Counted from the stretch's first letter, positions 19,089-28,996 are shown. The stretch is DNA of 64,000 bases from Acidimicrobiales bacterium (GCA_029242745.1 JAQWTI010000012.1:1-64000); one strand, 5' to 3'. A program made the numbers and translations. The notes: generated by a model from the sequence alone, not told the origin.

Positions 19089-19871
19089 GTGAGTGACCTA
19101 GGCGGGATTGACCGGATCAATCCGGTATCTGGCCGGTTGGCGAATGAGTGGGATGCATTAATTGGGGCACTGTCGCCGGTGGCTGACCGAATGGAGAGTG
19201 GGGACTGGCCGCCACCAGGTCCAATTGTCGTCGTGGCCCCCCACCCTGACGATGAGGTGCTAGCTGCTGGAGCCACACTGGCTGCGGCATCCGACGCTGA
19301 TACGGAAATCCGGATTTTGGCGGTCACTGACGGAGAGATGTCGCATCCGTACCTTGCTGCCGCCGGTCGGCGCGGACTAGTCGCAAGACGTTTAGCCGAG
19401 ACTGTCGCTGCGTACAAGGCCGTCGGGATTGTGGCTGACCGTCTGAGACTCTCGCTCCCTGATGGCGGTGCAGCGGGCCCCAGAGGCGCCTACTGGGAGG
19501 TCAAGTTAGCTGATGCCCTCACATCAGTTGTGGCCGGCGCCGCCCTCTGCCTGGTCCCGTTGGCATCGGATGGACACCCTGATCACGACGCGTGTGGGCG
19601 GATCGCTAATGAGGTATGTGGAAAGGCCGGTGTGCCGGTGGCCTCTTTTCCGATTTGGTCTTGGAACTGGGACGACCCAGATGACCCGGTTATCCCGTTC
19701 GAGAAGGCAGGCCGCTTCGCCGTGTCAGCCGAGCTACTGCACCGGAAGCTGGCTGGAATAGATGCCTACGCCAGCCAGGTCAACCCCGAAGACGGAAATC
19801 GGCCTGTTTTGCCGCCTGAGTTTCTCGCCCACTTCAGTCGTTCCTCCGAGGTGTTCCTCTTCCCTGCCTGA
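19089..19871 (+). CDS. PIG-L family deacetylase
   Basis: Zinc-dependent N-acetylglucosaminyl deacetylase fold of about 260 residues, the family of MshB/Mca and LmbE. The metal motif HPDDE is at residues 52-56 (VVVAPHPDDEVLAAGATL), and the later ligand motif is GHPDHDACG (about residue 162). The DGEMSHPY segment is usual. The GTG at 19089 starts 2 nt after the ABC gene stop; an ATG at 19056 inside that gene is an alternative. The substrate could be an acetylated amino sugar or a mycothiol-type conjugate; neither is shown by context. It sits directly behind the exporter pair, probably co-transcribed. Confidence 0.82.
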   Translation: MSDLGGIDRINPVSGRLANEWDALIGALSPVADRMESGDWPPPGPIVVVAPHPDDEVLAAGATLAAASDADTEIRILAVTDGEMSHPYLAAAGRRGLVARRLAETVAAYKAVGIVADRLRLSLPDGGAAGPRGAYWEVKLADALTSVVAGAALCLVPLASDGHPDHDACGRIANEVCGKAGVPVASFPIWSWNWDDPDDPVIPFEKAGRFAVSAELLHRKLAGIDAYASQVNPEDGNRPVLPPEFLAHFSRSSEVFLFPA

Positions 19872-19984
19872 AGAGTGTCCCATCTCGTAACCTGAGCCGG
19901 GTGTCACTCCTGCAGGGTGGGGCCGAACTGGGGAGCAATCGATAGTCTCCGAATACCAAGCAAACCAGTTGTCAGGAGCCCACC

Positions 19985-20974
19985 GTGAGCGCCACCCCTG
20001 TTCGAGTTGCCGTCACTGGCGCCGCAGGCCAGATCGGCTACAGCCTTGTATTTCGGATAGCCAGTGGAGCCCTTTTAGGTCCCGACCAGCCAGTTGTCCT
20101 GCAGCTGCTGGAAATCCCTCCAGCTATGGGTGCGCTAGATGGTGTAGCCATGGAACTTGACGACTGCGCATTTCCACTGTTGGCTGACATGGTCTTGAGC
20201 GACAATCCGGACACAGCTTTTAATGATGCTGAAATTGCACTGTTGGTTGGATCTCGACCCCGTACTGCGGGTATGGAGCGCCAAGATCTGCTTGAAGCCA
20301 ACGGTGCTATTTTTACCGTTCAGGGGCGGTCACTTAACGACCACGCTTCCGACGACCTGAAGGTTCTAGTGGTCGGCAACCCAGCTAATACCAACTGTCT
20401 AATTGCCATGAACAGTGCACCGGACGTCCCCAACGACCGCTTCACTGCAATGATGCGTCTTGATCACAATCGGGCCATGTCTCAGGTGGCCCGGAAAGTC
20501 GGTTGCCCGGTAAGTGAGGTGTCTCGTATGACTATTTGGGGGAACCACTCAGCGACTCAGTACCCCGATTTATTCAACTGCAAAGTACGAGGTGAGTCTG
20601 CAGCAACTGTGATTCACGATCGAGAATGGCTTGAAGGAGAGTTCATCCCTACTGTGCAGCAGCGTGGTGCGGCAATCATTGGGGCGCGTGGTGCATCAAG
20701 CGCGGCCTCAGCGGCAAACGCTGCCATTGACCATGTCCGCGACTGGGTCTTGGGAACTGATGAGGGAGACTGGGTCAGTATGGGTGTGCCGTCTGGTGGC
20801 AGTTACGGCGTGCCCGAGGGGCTTCTATGTGGGTTTCCAACCGTATGCGTCGATGGAACATGGTCTGTTGTAGAGGATCTCGAGCTTGACGATTTCTCTC
20901 GGGCTCGTATCGATGTCTCAGTCGCCGAACTGGATTCTGAGCGTGAAATGGTCCAGAGCCTCGGTCTTATTTGA
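19985..20974 (+). CDS. mdh: Malate dehydrogenase (NAD, cytosolic-type)
   Basis: Oxidises malate to oxaloacetate in the TCA cycle. The 329 residues match the type-2 (cytosolic/actinobacterial) family. [21 protein letters not shown] is the NAD-binding loop. [14 protein letters not shown] is the active-site mobile loop with its Arg residues, [15 protein letters not shown] and MMRLDHNRA follow, and [11 protein letters not shown] supplies the catalytic His. The GTG start follows CAGGAG at a good distance. The 113 nt before it hold no gene. Confidence 0.96.
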   Translation: MSATPVRVAVTGAAGQIGYSLVFRIASGALLGPDQPVVLQLLEIPPAMGALDGVAMELDDCAFPLLADMVLSDNPDTAFNDAEIALLVGSRPRTAGMERQDLLEANGAIFTVQGRSLNDHASDDLKVLVVGNPANTNCLIAMNSAPDVPNDRFTAMMRLDHNRAMSQVARKVGCPVSEVSRMTIWGNHSATQYPDLFNCKVRGESAATVIHDREWLEGEFIPTVQQRGAAIIGARGASSAASAANAAIDHVRDWVLGTDEGDWVSMGVPSGGSYGVPEGLLCGFPTVCVDGTWSVVEDLELDDFSRARIDVSVAELDSEREMVQSLGLI

Positions 20975-21023
20975 TAACAGCTGTCAGGAAGCGACAGTGT
21001 GTTGGTTTGGCTGACGAGTTGGG

Positions 21024-21371
21024 TTAGCCAGAGGCAAGAAGGTTGCCAAGGTCTTCGAGGAGATTTTTTGCTGTGACAAGTGTGCGCGGATCACCGCGCA
21101 GGATTAGATCTCCATCAATCACAGCCTTTAGTGGGTCCAACGAACCGTCCGCCATGGCCAGAGCCGTGGCCCTCTGGGTATGAAACGAAACGTCAGGTGT
21201 CTCGGCTGGGCCAAATTGGACCTGCACCGTTCCGTCAGCTACCGCTAGGTGCCATGTTGGGCCATCGGCTACCTGGTACTCCAGCATGAGGTTTATTCCC
21301 TCAGCCACAAAGCATCCATGGGCGGCTTCGGCAAGCGCCTCTATCCATTCATGGGTAAGGGGTTCGGCCAT
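21024..21371 (-). CDS. SCP2 sterol-binding-domain protein
   Basis: A 115-residue single-domain protein like the sterol carrier protein 2 fold, which binds lipids or acyl-CoAs in a hydrophobic tunnel. The pattern of a first helix (HEWIEALAEAAHG), a beta-sheet (WHLAVADGTVQVQFGPAETPDVSFHTQRATALAMADG) and the helix-strand pair with LKAVIDGDLILRGDPRTLVTAKNLLEDL is typical, the GDL/G segment especially. It is divergent from the PEP-mobile-domain operon, with 41 nt between the two ATGs, so the two may share regulation. The exact ligand is unknown. Confidence 0.75.
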   Translation of the reverse strand: MAEPLTHEWIEALAEAAHGCFVAEGINLMLEYQVADGPTWHLAVADGTVQVQFGPAETPDVSFHTQRATALAMADGSLDPLKAVIDGDLILRGDPRTLVTAKNLLEDLGNLLASG

Positions 21372-21412
21372 CTACGGAAGCCTATGGGCGGAGTCCAGAC
21401 CCAGAGGCGGGC

Positions 21413-21838
21413 ATGGTCTTATTGGGTCACCACGACTACGGTCCCGTATCAATGGGAGATACAGGTGAATTGGGACGCGGACAGAAGACCTACGACTTCG
21501 GAACTGTGAGAGGTCGGTGGCTTCGTCTCGAAGGTCCGGAGGACGTCGTGGCCCTGATGGATGCTGAGGATTCTGATGCTGGAGCTCAAGGTGTCGTTGC
21601 AGTTGTGCGCGATGCCGGAGCCACTTTTCTGGGTCCGATCTTTGCTGATTTGGCTGGCGTGGTTTGCACGGGTGGCACCATCCGTAGCCATATCGGAATC
21701 ATCAGCCGGGAGTACCGAATCCCTGGATTGATTGCTATGGAGTTCACTATCACGGACGCTTCCGAGCCAGCAGACGGGACGTTGGTAGAGATGGATGCTT
21801 CTGGTGAAGATGGCGTGTTACGTCTCCTGACGCCGTGA
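21413..21838 (+). CDS. Free-standing PEP-utilising enzyme mobile (phosphohistidine) domain
   Basis: A 141-residue protein whose second half matches the swivelling phosphohistidine domain of PEP synthase, PPDK and EI. The motif is VCTGGTIRSHIGIISREYRIPGL (shown here in part: TGGTIRSHIGIISREY), with H93 in the position of the phosphorylated His, followed by a strand rich in DGTLVEMDASGEDG. In PEP synthases this domain shuttles phosphate between an ATP-grasp domain and a PEP domain; neither is present here. The stop overlaps the GTG start of the next gene, so its partner may be that unknown protein. An ATG at 21452 is an alternative start. Confidence 0.75.
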   Translation: MVLLGHHDYGPVSMGDTGELGRGQKTYDFGTVRGRWLRLEGPEDVVALMDAEDSDAGAQGVVAVVRDAGATFLGPIFADLAGVVCTGGTIRSHIGIISREYRIPGLIAMEFTITDASEPADGTLVEMDASGEDGVLRLLTP

Positions 21839-22980
21839 GAACCTCGGAGACTGACTCTTTGGTTCGCAATCGGGTCAACGGCTGGATAAGTGCCATTAAC
21901 CCGGTCACGCGTCGTCTAGTTGGGGAGCGCACGGCGTACGAATCCCAGCTCATCCCAGTGAGTCAGTACGTGGTGGTCTCGTGTGTTGAAGCTTTCTTGC
22001 GATATCCCGAGGCCATCGAAGTCATCACCGCGGCCCGATCACCGGCTGATATTGGTTCAATGGCTCGCCGTCTAAGCTGCCAAGCCAACTCTGTGTTCTT
22101 ATGGGGTGTAGCCAATTTTTTCTTAATCGGTCGGAACGTGATGAATATGGTCGATCCGTCGCTTGACAGCGGTCCGGGGGGTCTGGCCCGGGCCGACACT
22201 GTGTTGGAATTCTGGGCTCAGACCTCGATGTCCTACCGAGGAGGTGACCATCTTCAGGCGGCTGAGGTTGGTGATCGCAACGACGTGCTGAGTGCCGCCT
22301 TGGTTGGAGCTCTGGTTGCTGGTGTAACGCCGGTCGATGACCAACGCCGAGAACGGGTCCGTCGGGCCAACGCCACCATCATCAATCACCTATTCCTTCT
22401 TTACTTCGATACACGCGTGGGCCATGGAGATACCGGGCCATATCGGTTGGAGGATGGTCGTACTTTGGTAGTACGCGACTACTTTCGACTGGGTCCCAGT
22501 GATTTCGCCTGGTCCAACGTGGCAACCGATGTGCCATTTCACAACCTGACAGCAGCCTTCGTGTTGGATGATGGAGTTGAGGTATCAATTACTGACTATG
22601 GCACCACTGTGTCTTCCCCGGAGGACTACCTTGAGCATTTAGTGGGATTTGGTCTATGGACCACTGACGGAGTAGCACCTGACGGTGTGCCACGGCCCTT
22701 ATGTGACGACGATATGGATCGGGTGGCGGCGGCCTGTCAAACCACTCAGAAGCGGCATTACCGCGACATTGTTGCTATGGAACGTGATCAGCGGATTGCC
22801 TGCGGGGCTTACGTCTACTTCACCTTCTTGCGTCCGTTCGCCGAACTGGCTGGTGTGGCTGACGAGATTGACTGGGCGTGCCCACGTGACATTTCTGAGG
22901 AGTTGTACCAACTAGTCACGGTCGAAGGTGACCCACCGGAACAGGATCCCGAAGCCTCACCGTTCGCTCTCTACAACTGA
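21835..22980 (+). CDS. Unrecognised protein coupled to the phosphohistidine-domain gene
   Basis: 381 residues that I do not recognise. The GTG start overlaps the stop of the phosphohistidine-domain gene by 4 nt, so the two are probably translated together. The protein is soluble-looking and mixed in composition. It has a helical first half (VNGWISAINPVTRRLVGERT, residues about 14-33; FLWGVANFFLIGRNVMNMVD near 88-107) and a central region with HLLF-type hydrophobics and conserved-looking Asp/His (NHLFLLYFDTRVGHGDTG, about 182-199). It could be the catalytic or acceptor partner of the phosphohistidine domain, but no ATP-grasp motif is visible. Function unknown. Confidence 0.8.
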   Translation: MRTSETDSLVRNRVNGWISAINPVTRRLVGERTAYESQLIPVSQYVVVSCVEAFLRYPEAIEVITAARSPADIGSMARRLSCQANSVFLWGVANFFLIGRNVMNMVDPSLDSGPGGLARADTVLEFWAQTSMSYRGGDHLQAAEVGDRNDVLSAALVGALVAGVTPVDDQRRERVRRANATIINHLFLLYFDTRVGHGDTGPYRLEDGRTLVVRDYFRLGPSDFAWSNVATDVPFHNLTAAFVLDDGVEVSITDYGTTVSSPEDYLEHLVGFGLWTTDGVAPDGVPRPLCDDDMDRVAAACQTTQKRHYRDIVAMERDQRIACGAYVYFTFLRPFAELAGVADEIDWACPRDISEELYQLVTVEGDPPEQDPEASPFALYN

Positions 22981-22982
22981 GT

Positions 22983-23723
22983 GTGGTGGCCGACCACTTG
23001 GTTTCCCACTGTTTGGCCTGGTGGGCAGAAGACGGGCGGATGGCCGGGCAACTGAATCTCAGGGTGGGGGAGTCTTTGCTTGATGCAGAACCAGCTCAAT
23101 TCGAATTCGGATTGGTGGAAGTGGCAGAGCCGTCAGTGTTGATCGTTGACCATGATGTGCTGCCGCCACGTGGCGGTGGCCTGGAAATCCGAGCATCAGG
23201 TCTCTGGGCTGAAGTGGTAGTTGAAGAGTTGCCTAGTTATGGACAAGGGCATGTGGGAGTAGGGCTGGAGGCGTTTGGGGTGGCTGTTGATGACCCGGAG
23301 GATGCTTGGAGAGGTGGTCCTGACCACCAGTTCCGTGGGGTACGAACCCCAGTAGGTCTAGATATTGGTGGGGAGTCGGTGGGCGCTCCGGTTGAGGGCC
23401 AATGGGGCGTAGGCGTGCCGTGCCGCTTCGTTGGTGAAGTGCTGATTGCGGACAGGGTGGTCGACTTTGACGGCTGGGGCTGGTGGATTGTAGGAGAGGC
23501 TGATTCGGTTGCAGCCACGGCATTGGTGCGACTCGACGATGGGACTTGGGACTGGCCGCACGTTGGACCGACTAGTTGGCAGATAGACGGCTTGGTCGGT
23601 CGAGCCCCGATTCTTGGCACTGGTTCAGAAGGGGTGCTGAGTAAGATTGACCGTCAGTTCGGCAGTGTTGTGCATGCAGACGGTCGCTGCGGGCTCGGCT
23701 GGATTGAGGAGTACGTGTCCTAG
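22983..23723 (+). CDS. Hypothetical beta-rich protein (possible lipocalin/AttH-like)
   Basis: 246 residues, rich in Gly, Val and Trp, with alternating hydrophobic pattern over most of its length, which suggests a beta-barrel. Segments such as GLEIRASGLWAEVVVEEL, VGVGLEAFGVAVDDPEDAW and GVRTPVGLDIGGE recall the AttH/tocopherol-cyclase-like barrel families (DUF7064/DUF7065) that carry an LEAFxVxLDDP motif; that is a tentative reading. It follows the unknown gene by 2 nt, so the three genes form one operon. The GTG at 22983 or the next GTG at 22986 could start it. The stop overlaps the stop region of the convergent DUF368 gene by 4 nt. Confidence 0.7.
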   Translation: MVADHLVSHCLAWWAEDGRMAGQLNLRVGESLLDAEPAQFEFGLVEVAEPSVLIVDHDVLPPRGGGLEIRASGLWAEVVVEELPSYGQGHVGVGLEAFGVAVDDPEDAWRGGPDHQFRGVRTPVGLDIGGESVGAPVEGQWGVGVPCRFVGEVLIADRVVDFDGWGWWIVGEADSVAATALVRLDDGTWDWPHVGPTSWQIDGLVGRAPILGTGSEGVLSKIDRQFGSVVHADGRCGLGWIEEYVS

Positions 23724-24652
23724 TCGGCGTCTCTGGGGCCTGCTGGACGCTGTCGAATCCGGCGTTCGACACCCAGAACTGCCACCACCATGCTGAGAGC
23801 CAGCAGGGTCGGCACCACCAGACCACCGGCAGTATCGGGCCAGCCGATAGAAGTACCTTCCACGGATTCTCCGGCGTGGCGACTGGTGACTCCAACGCCG
23901 TTAGGCCAAGGCCACAACACCCTCACTGAGCCAAGCAGTAGACCCACCATGCCGGCCAGCATCTCGTTTGGATAACCAGATAAAAGACGTGCCAACAGCG
24001 TCGAAAAGCAGAGCAGGCCGACTAAGGCTCCAGCCCCAAAAATCGCAGCTTCTGCAATCATTCGCCCATCAACGATGTCGATCATCGTGGTGTACATACC
24101 CAGCATGAGTAAAAGAAATGAGCCGGAGATTCCTGGCAGGACCATGGCACAAATAGCTATGGCACCTGACACAAAAAGGGCGGCTGCGGATGGCTCATCC
24201 ACCGGCGGACCCTGCCAGCCCAACGCTAGAAATAGTGCGATGCCGATGACGCCAGCGATGGCCACACGACCTGTAGTCCAAGTTACGTCCTGCTGGACGA
24301 CTATCGCTGAGGCGCCCACCAAGCCCAGAAAGAGTCCAGCCATGGGCTCGGGGTACTCCACGAGGGCGTCCTCGATCACGCTGGCAAGCAGCAGCACAGC
24401 GGTTAGGAGTCCAATTAGCAGTGGAATGAAAAATTCCCAGTCAATACGGGTGAACTGACGGACTGTTCCGCGGAGATCACCTCTGATGAGGTGGCGGATG
24501 ACCCCTGCGGCGTTATCGATATTGACAATGAGGCGGTTGTAGATACCAGTTAGTAGGGCAACTGTGCCGCCGGAGACACCTGGAACCAGATCAGCGGCAC
24601 CCATAACTGCGCCCCGAACAACTAACCCCAGGGTTTTTCGCAGACTGGTCAT
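23720..24652 (-). CDS. DUF368 (PopT-type) undecaprenyl-phosphate translocase family protein
   Basis: A 310-residue polytopic membrane protein. Two inverted-repeat signatures of DUF368 are visible: ADLVPGVSGGTVALLTGIY near residue 20-38 and VLPGISGSFLLLMLGMY near 170-187. Members of this family (PopT) have been shown to recycle the lipid carrier undecaprenyl phosphate across the membrane, alongside DedA proteins. About eight to ten hydrophobic stretches are present. The role here is by family. The C-terminus ends with a basic, Arg-rich tail (RRIRQRPAGPRDAD). The gene is convergent with the preceding operon and the stops overlap. Confidence 0.88.
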   Translation of the reverse strand: MTSLRKTLGLVVRGAVMGAADLVPGVSGGTVALLTGIYNRLIVNIDNAAGVIRHLIRGDLRGTVRQFTRIDWEFFIPLLIGLLTAVLLLASVIEDALVEYPEPMAGLFLGLVGASAIVVQQDVTWTTGRVAIAGVIGIALFLALGWQGPPVDEPSAAALFVSGAIAICAMVLPGISGSFLLLMLGMYTTMIDIVDGRMIAEAAIFGAGALVGLLCFSTLLARLLSGYPNEMLAGMVGLLLGSVRVLWPWPNGVGVTSRHAGESVEGTSIGWPDTAGGLVVPTLLALSMVVAVLGVERRIRQRPAGPRDAD

Positions 24653-24700
24653 GTTGCTATCCAGTTCATGTCACCTTCAAGATCATCTCGGGCTTAGTGC

Positions 24701-25126
24701 TCACGGTTTGGAAGCCAGATAGGGGCTAAGGCGATCGATCATCGAAGGTGGAAATCGGGTTGGCCGGCCGTTTGTCCCAGTTACCGCAGCTACAACGTCT
24801 TGGGTGGCCAATACTTGGTTGGTTCCAGACTCGGTATCTGTACGAAGAATTCTTTGTCCCCATAGTGACGAAGCTCGCCGGATTTTTAGAACTTCGGTCT
24901 CTACGAGAAGTTCGTCTCCACCCACAGCCGAGGCCAAGAATTTTGTGGAGATCTGGCTGACTATGAAACGGAAGCCCTCACTCTCGAGGTCGTGAAGTCC
25001 TAGCCCGACCTCGTCAAGTAGTTCAATTCTCCCAGTCTCGAATAACTGGACGTAGACACTGTGGTTCAGGTGACCGTAAGGATCTAGTTCGTAGAACCGG
25101 ACTTTGACGGGGTGGAGGTGGGGCAC
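24701..25126 (-). CDS. Acyl-CoA thioesterase (4HBT hotdog family)
   Basis: A single-domain hotdog thioesterase of about 141 residues. VRFYELDPYGHLNHSVYVQLFETGR is the 4-hydroxybenzoyl-CoA-thioesterase-type signature (shown here as YELDPYGHLNHSVYVQ), with the catalytic Asp in ELDPYGH. Central strands EGFRFIVSQISTKFLASA and DELLVETEVLKI complete the fold. The GTG at 25126 (VPHLHPVKVRFYELD) gives the normal length; a longer frame starting at 25159 (GTG) is possible. It is divergent from the alpha/beta hydrolase gene with only about 50 nt between the starts, so promoters must overlap or be shared. Confidence 0.85.
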   Translation of the reverse strand: MPHLHPVKVRFYELDPYGHLNHSVYVQLFETGRIELLDEVGLGLHDLESEGFRFIVSQISTKFLASAVGGDELLVETEVLKIRRASSLWGQRILRTDTESGTNQVLATQDVVAAVTGTNGRPTRFPPSMIDRLSPYLASKP

Positions 25127-25175
25127 ATTAACGACGCTAGCCCCACCCTCGGAGACCACGGGTACCCTCGGCGCC

Positions 25176-26039
25176 GTGGTAACGCAAACTCCTTTCGCTA
25201 TCGGGATCTTCTCGGAGTGCTTTGAGGCGGAAGCCACAGATAAAAACCACACTGATCTCCTTCCGGTCCTCTTGTTGTCAGGGGCTGATGCTCACTGCAC
25301 GCGGTGGGGCCCGACTCTCATCACACCGCTGCAGGTGCTTGGTCACCGGGTGGTTCGCTATGACCACCGTGACAGTGGCCTATCTACAAAAATGCCACCC
25401 GATGTCGGCTACACGTTGGATGACCTAGCAAACGACGCTTTAACCGTGATGAAGACCCACGGAATCTTGTGCGCCCACATCATTGGGCGATCGATGGGTG
25501 GCATGGTCGGCCAACTTTTAGCCCTTGACCACCCTGAGCATGTCGCCACGCTCACGTTGGTTGGTTCAACCCCCGGATTAGGTGACGAGCGCCTGCCGAT
25601 GGCTGCTGACTGGCTGCTGGAACTTATGACCGAGCGGCTGTTTGCTGAGCCGCCACTTTCTGATACTGACCGTGCAGCCTGGATAGTAGAACAAGAGGAG
25701 TGGTTCGCTGGGTCCCGTTTCGTTGAGGCAAATGAGTCGCGGCTCCGTAAGGCATTAGACGAAGTGGCCCGGTGCTGGTATCCACAGTCGGGTCACGGAG
25801 CGGCAGTGGGTGCCTCCCCGTCGCGGCTAGATCGCTTAGGTCAGATCACGGCACCCACTCTCGTGGTACACGGAACGGTTGATCCGGTGTTTAGCGTCGA
25901 GCATGCTCTGGCGCTCGCCGAGGGTATCCCAGGGGCTGAGCTTTGGCTGGTTGATGAACTTGGTCACGAATTGCCTGACAGCCTGTTACCCAAATTAGTG
26001 GAGCGACTCCGCACACTTTTTGCACAGTCCCGGAACTAG
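25176..26039 (+). CDS. Alpha/beta hydrolase
   Basis: 287 residues of the alpha/beta hydrolase fold. Oxyanion-type LLSGADAHCTRWGPT lies near the start, the cap/strand region VVRYDHRDSGLST follows, the nucleophile elbow GRSMGGMVG supplies the catalytic Ser, and VVHGTVDPVF and DELGHELPDSL provide the Asp and His of the triad. It resembles the group of 3-oxoadipate enol-lactonase or aclacinomycin methylesterase-like enzymes. The substrate is unknown. The GTG at 25176 is preferred because the upstream codons lie within the divergent gene. The 183 nt downstream to sdhB (convergent) hold no gene; a short CGATGG/CCATCG hairpin is there. Confidence 0.88.
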   Translation: MVTQTPFAIGIFSECFEAEATDKNHTDLLPVLLLSGADAHCTRWGPTLITPLQVLGHRVVRYDHRDSGLSTKMPPDVGYTLDDLANDALTVMKTHGILCAHIIGRSMGGMVGQLLALDHPEHVATLTLVGSTPGLGDERLPMAADWLLELMTERLFAEPPLSDTDRAAWIVEQEEWFAGSRFVEANESRLRKALDEVARCWYPQSGHGAAVGASPSRLDRLGQITAPTLVVHGTVDPVFSVEHALALAEGIPGAELWLVDELGHELPDSLLPKLVERLRTLFAQSRN

Positions 26040-26222
26040 TGCTGTTTCTGGAATCCGCCCTGGTGAGCACCCGTAGCCTGTATCAGTTGAACGTGAGGCA
26101 GTTGCATAATCGCGCTGCAGTCAAATAGTCAATCTGGAGTGGACTCGTGTCAGGCTGACAAGGCGCACTGATTTGCGACGGTTTCGATGGAGCCATCGTT
26201 AGCGAGGTAGCGACAGGCCAAC

Positions 26223-27005
26223 CTAGTGCTGTCCGGCTAATGCTCGATTTTTTATCTTTGCCTTCACATAGTCCCGGTTCATGAAGGCAATGAAGTCGAG
26301 CGAGATCTCCTTAGGGCAGGCCGCAGAACATTCACCGTGGTTGGTGCATGACCCGAAGAACTCCTCCATCGTCTCCACCATGTTTTCGGTTCGACTCCAC
26401 CGTTCAGCCTGGCCTTGCGGTAGGAGTCCAAGGTGACCGATCTTGGCCGATGTGAACAATTGGGCAGCCGAGTTAGGGCAGGCTGCCACACAGGCACCAC
26501 ACCCGATGCAGGCTGCAGCGTCAAACGCCATGTCGGCGGCCGCTTTAGGTACCGGGGTGAGGTTGGCGTCGGACGCAGCACCAGTATTGACCGAGATATA
26601 GCCACCGGATTCGATTATGCGATCCAGCGGCGAGCGGTCTACCGCTAAATCTCGAATTACTGGAAAGCCGGCAGCCCGGAACGGTTCAACGACAATCTCA
26701 TCTCCGTCATGGAACTCTCTCATATGTAATTGGCATGTGGCTGTGGCCGTCTGGGGCCCATGGGCTCGACCATTTATCATCACACCACACGTGCCGCAAA
26801 TACCCTCACGGCAGTCGCTCTCAAAGGCCAATGGCTCAGTACCGACCTCGTTGAGTTGCTCATTGAGCTGATCAAGCATCTCAAGGAATGAGGCATCCGT
26901 GCTAATGGTTTGCTGGTGAACTTCGAAGCCCCCATTTTCATTAGGGCCTTCTTGACGCCATACCTTCAGGGTTACGTTGATGGTCTCACTATGTCCAGAA
27001 CTCAT
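26223..27005 (-). CDS. sdhB: Succinate dehydrogenase iron-sulfur subunit
   Basis: Electron-transfer subunit of complex II, 260 residues. The [2Fe-2S] site is [10 protein letters not shown] with the distal Cys in TATCQLHM. The [4Fe-4S]/[3Fe-4S] sites are [12 protein letters not shown] and [12 protein letters not shown]. The ATG at 27005 has AAGGAG upstream. It is the last gene of an sdhC-sdhA-sdhB operon and ends convergent with the alpha/beta hydrolase. Long loops near residues 10-25 and 80-90 and the central [17 protein letters not shown] linker fit the non-classical b558-type enzymes. Confidence 0.96.
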   Translation of the reverse strand: MSSGHSETINVTLKVWRQEGPNENGGFEVHQQTISTDASFLEMLDQLNEQLNEVGTEPLAFESDCREGICGTCGVMINGRAHGPQTATATCQLHMREFHDGDEIVVEPFRAAGFPVIRDLAVDRSPLDRIIESGGYISVNTGAASDANLTPVPKAAADMAFDAAACIGCGACVAACPNSAAQLFTSAKIGHLGLLPQGQAERWSRTENMVETMEEFFGSCTNHGECSAACPKEISLDFIAFMNRDYVKAKIKNRALAGQH

Positions 27006-27031
27006 ATCGAACCGCTCCTTCCAGCCTGCGC

Positions 27032-28996
27032 CTACTTGTACGAGCGCTGTGACAGCGCCACGTTTTCGAACGTCAATTCCTCACGGTGGCGGGTCTGGGC
27101 AGTACCGACCCCGTTCCATTCCCAAGCAGCGACATGTGAAAAGTTTTCGTCATCGCGTTGGGCCTCGCCGTCGTCTGTTTGATGCTCCTCGCGGAAGTGG
27201 CCCCCTGCCGACTCCTCCCGCTCCAAGGCGTCTCGAGCCATTAATTCTGCCAACTCGAAAAAGTCGGCCACCCTGCCCGCTTTTTCTAGTGATTGGTTGA
27301 GTGTTTTTGCACTACCTAGCACTCTCACATTGGTTTGAAACTCCTCCCGCAAGGTTGGGATCTCGCTAAGTGCCTTTTCCAAGCCGACTTTGCTACGAGC
27401 CATTCCGATGTAATCCCAAACAATCCGACCCAACTCTCGGTGGTAGTAGTCAACCGAGTGGGTGCCGTTGATTGAAAGCCACCGTTGTTGTTCGTTTTGA
27501 ACATCGGCGACCGCATTGGTGAATACTGGGTCGTCAGTGGGCACAGCCTGCTGGCCGAGCATGTCGGCAAGGTTGTCACCAATTGTGTAAGGCAATACAA
27601 AGTAGCCATCAGCCAGTCCCTGCATAAGGGCACTAGCGCCAAGCCGGTTGGCACCATGGTCAGAAAAGTTGGCCTCACCTATGGCGTACAGGCTGGGGAT
27701 AGTTGTCATCAGGTTGTAGTCCACCCAGAGGCCACCCATCGTGTAGTGGATTGCTGGGTAGATCCGCATCGGCTGTTCGTAGGGGTTTTCGCCAGTGATG
27801 CGTTGATACATGTCGAAGAGGTTCCCGTACTTAGCGGAGATGGCCTCTGCCCCATCGCGTGCTATAGCTGCTGCAAAGTCTAGGTAGACCCCATTTTTTA
27901 ACGGACCAACACCGCGACTCTCGTCACAAACCGTCTTGGCGTTACGCGAGGCGACATCCCGGGGCACCAAGTTGCCAAACGCTGGGTATTTGCGTTCCAA
28001 GTAGTAGTCGCGTTCGGCTTCGGGGATCTCTGCTGCCGACCGATTGTCGTCGAACCCCTCGGGGACCCAAATGCGACCGTCGTTGCGCAGCGACTCCGAC
28101 ATGAGAGTGAGTTTTGACTGGAAGTCGTCACTGACGGGGATACAGGTTGGGTGGATTTGAGTGAAGCAGGGATTAGCGAAAAAGGCTCCTTCTCGATGCG
28201 CTCGCCAAGCTGCTGTGACGTTGCACATCATGGCGTTAGTTGAGAGAAAGTAGACGTTGCCGTAGCCGCCGGTTGCAAGAACTACAGCGTGGGCTGAGTG
28301 TGAGGTGACCTCACCGGACAGGAGGTCCCGGACGATGATGCCGCAGGCCCGACCATCCTTGACTACCACCTTAAGCATCTCGGAGCGGGTGTGTAACTCG
28401 ACACTTCCTGCACCGACCTGACGCATCAGCGCCGAATAGGCGCCCACTAGCAACTGCTGGCCAGTTTGGCCTCGGGCATAGAACGTGCGTGATACCTGGG
28501 CTCCACCGAATGAGCGATTATCCAGCAACCCCCCGTAGTCACGAGCAAATGGCACGCCCTGTGCGGTGGCTTGGTCGATGATGTTGACTGACACCTCGGC
28601 CAAGCGATGGACGTTGGCCTCCCGAGATCGGTAGTCGCCTCCTTTAACCGTGTCGTAGAAGAGTCGGTGCACTGAGTCGCCATCGTTCGTGTAGTTCTTA
28701 GCCCCGTTGATGCCGCCTTGGGCTGCAATGGAGTGAGCTCGTCGGGGGCTGTCGTGGTAGGTGAAGGCCTTAACCCGGTAGCCAAGTTCACCAAGGGAGG
28801 CGGCTGCCGAAGCACCTGCCAGTCCAGTGCCAACCACGATTACTTCAAACTTGCGCTTGTTGTTGGGGTTGACCAACTTCATGGAGAACTTGTGGTTCTC
28901 CCATTTGGTGGCTATATCACCGTCAGGGACCCGCCCGTCGAGAGTTGGTCCTGCTGTCGTAGGGGTCTCTGGCATCGAAGCATTCATCTCATTCAT
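27032..28996 (-). CDS. sdhA: Succinate dehydrogenase flavoprotein subunit
   Basis: Catalytic subunit of complex II, oxidising succinate to fumarate with covalent FAD. About 654 residues. [22 protein letters not shown] is the FAD-binding Rossmann motif (seen here as [15 protein letters not shown]), [15 protein letters not shown] carries the flavinylated His region, and [15 protein letters not shown] and [12 protein letters not shown] lie in the substrate site. The long type of SdhA is found with a single cytochrome b subunit. The ATG at 28996 is preferred because GGAG lies 10 nt upstream; the frame extends to 29044. A gap of 17 nt follows sdhC. Confidence 0.96.
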   Translation of the reverse strand: MNEMNASMPETPTTAGPTLDGRVPDGDIATKWENHKFSMKLVNPNNKRKFEVIVVGTGLAGASAAASLGELGYRVKAFTYHDSPRRAHSIAAQGGINGAKNYTNDGDSVHRLFYDTVKGGDYRSREANVHRLAEVSVNIIDQATAQGVPFARDYGGLLDNRSFGGAQVSRTFYARGQTGQQLLVGAYSALMRQVGAGSVELHTRSEMLKVVVKDGRACGIIVRDLLSGEVTSHSAHAVVLATGGYGNVYFLSTNAMMCNVTAAWRAHREGAFFANPCFTQIHPTCIPVSDDFQSKLTLMSESLRNDGRIWVPEGFDDNRSAAEIPEAERDYYLERKYPAFGNLVPRDVASRNAKTVCDESRGVGPLKNGVYLDFAAAIARDGAEAISAKYGNLFDMYQRITGENPYEQPMRIYPAIHYTMGGLWVDYNLMTTIPSLYAIGEANFSDHGANRLGASALMQGLADGYFVLPYTIGDNLADMLGQQAVPTDDPVFTNAVADVQNEQQRWLSINGTHSVDYYHRELGRIVWDYIGMARSKVGLEKALSEIPTLREEFQTNVRVLGSAKTLNQSLEKAGRVADFFELAELMARDALEREESAGGHFREEHQTDDGEAQRDDENFSHVAAWEWNGVGTAQTRHREELTFENVALSQRSYK

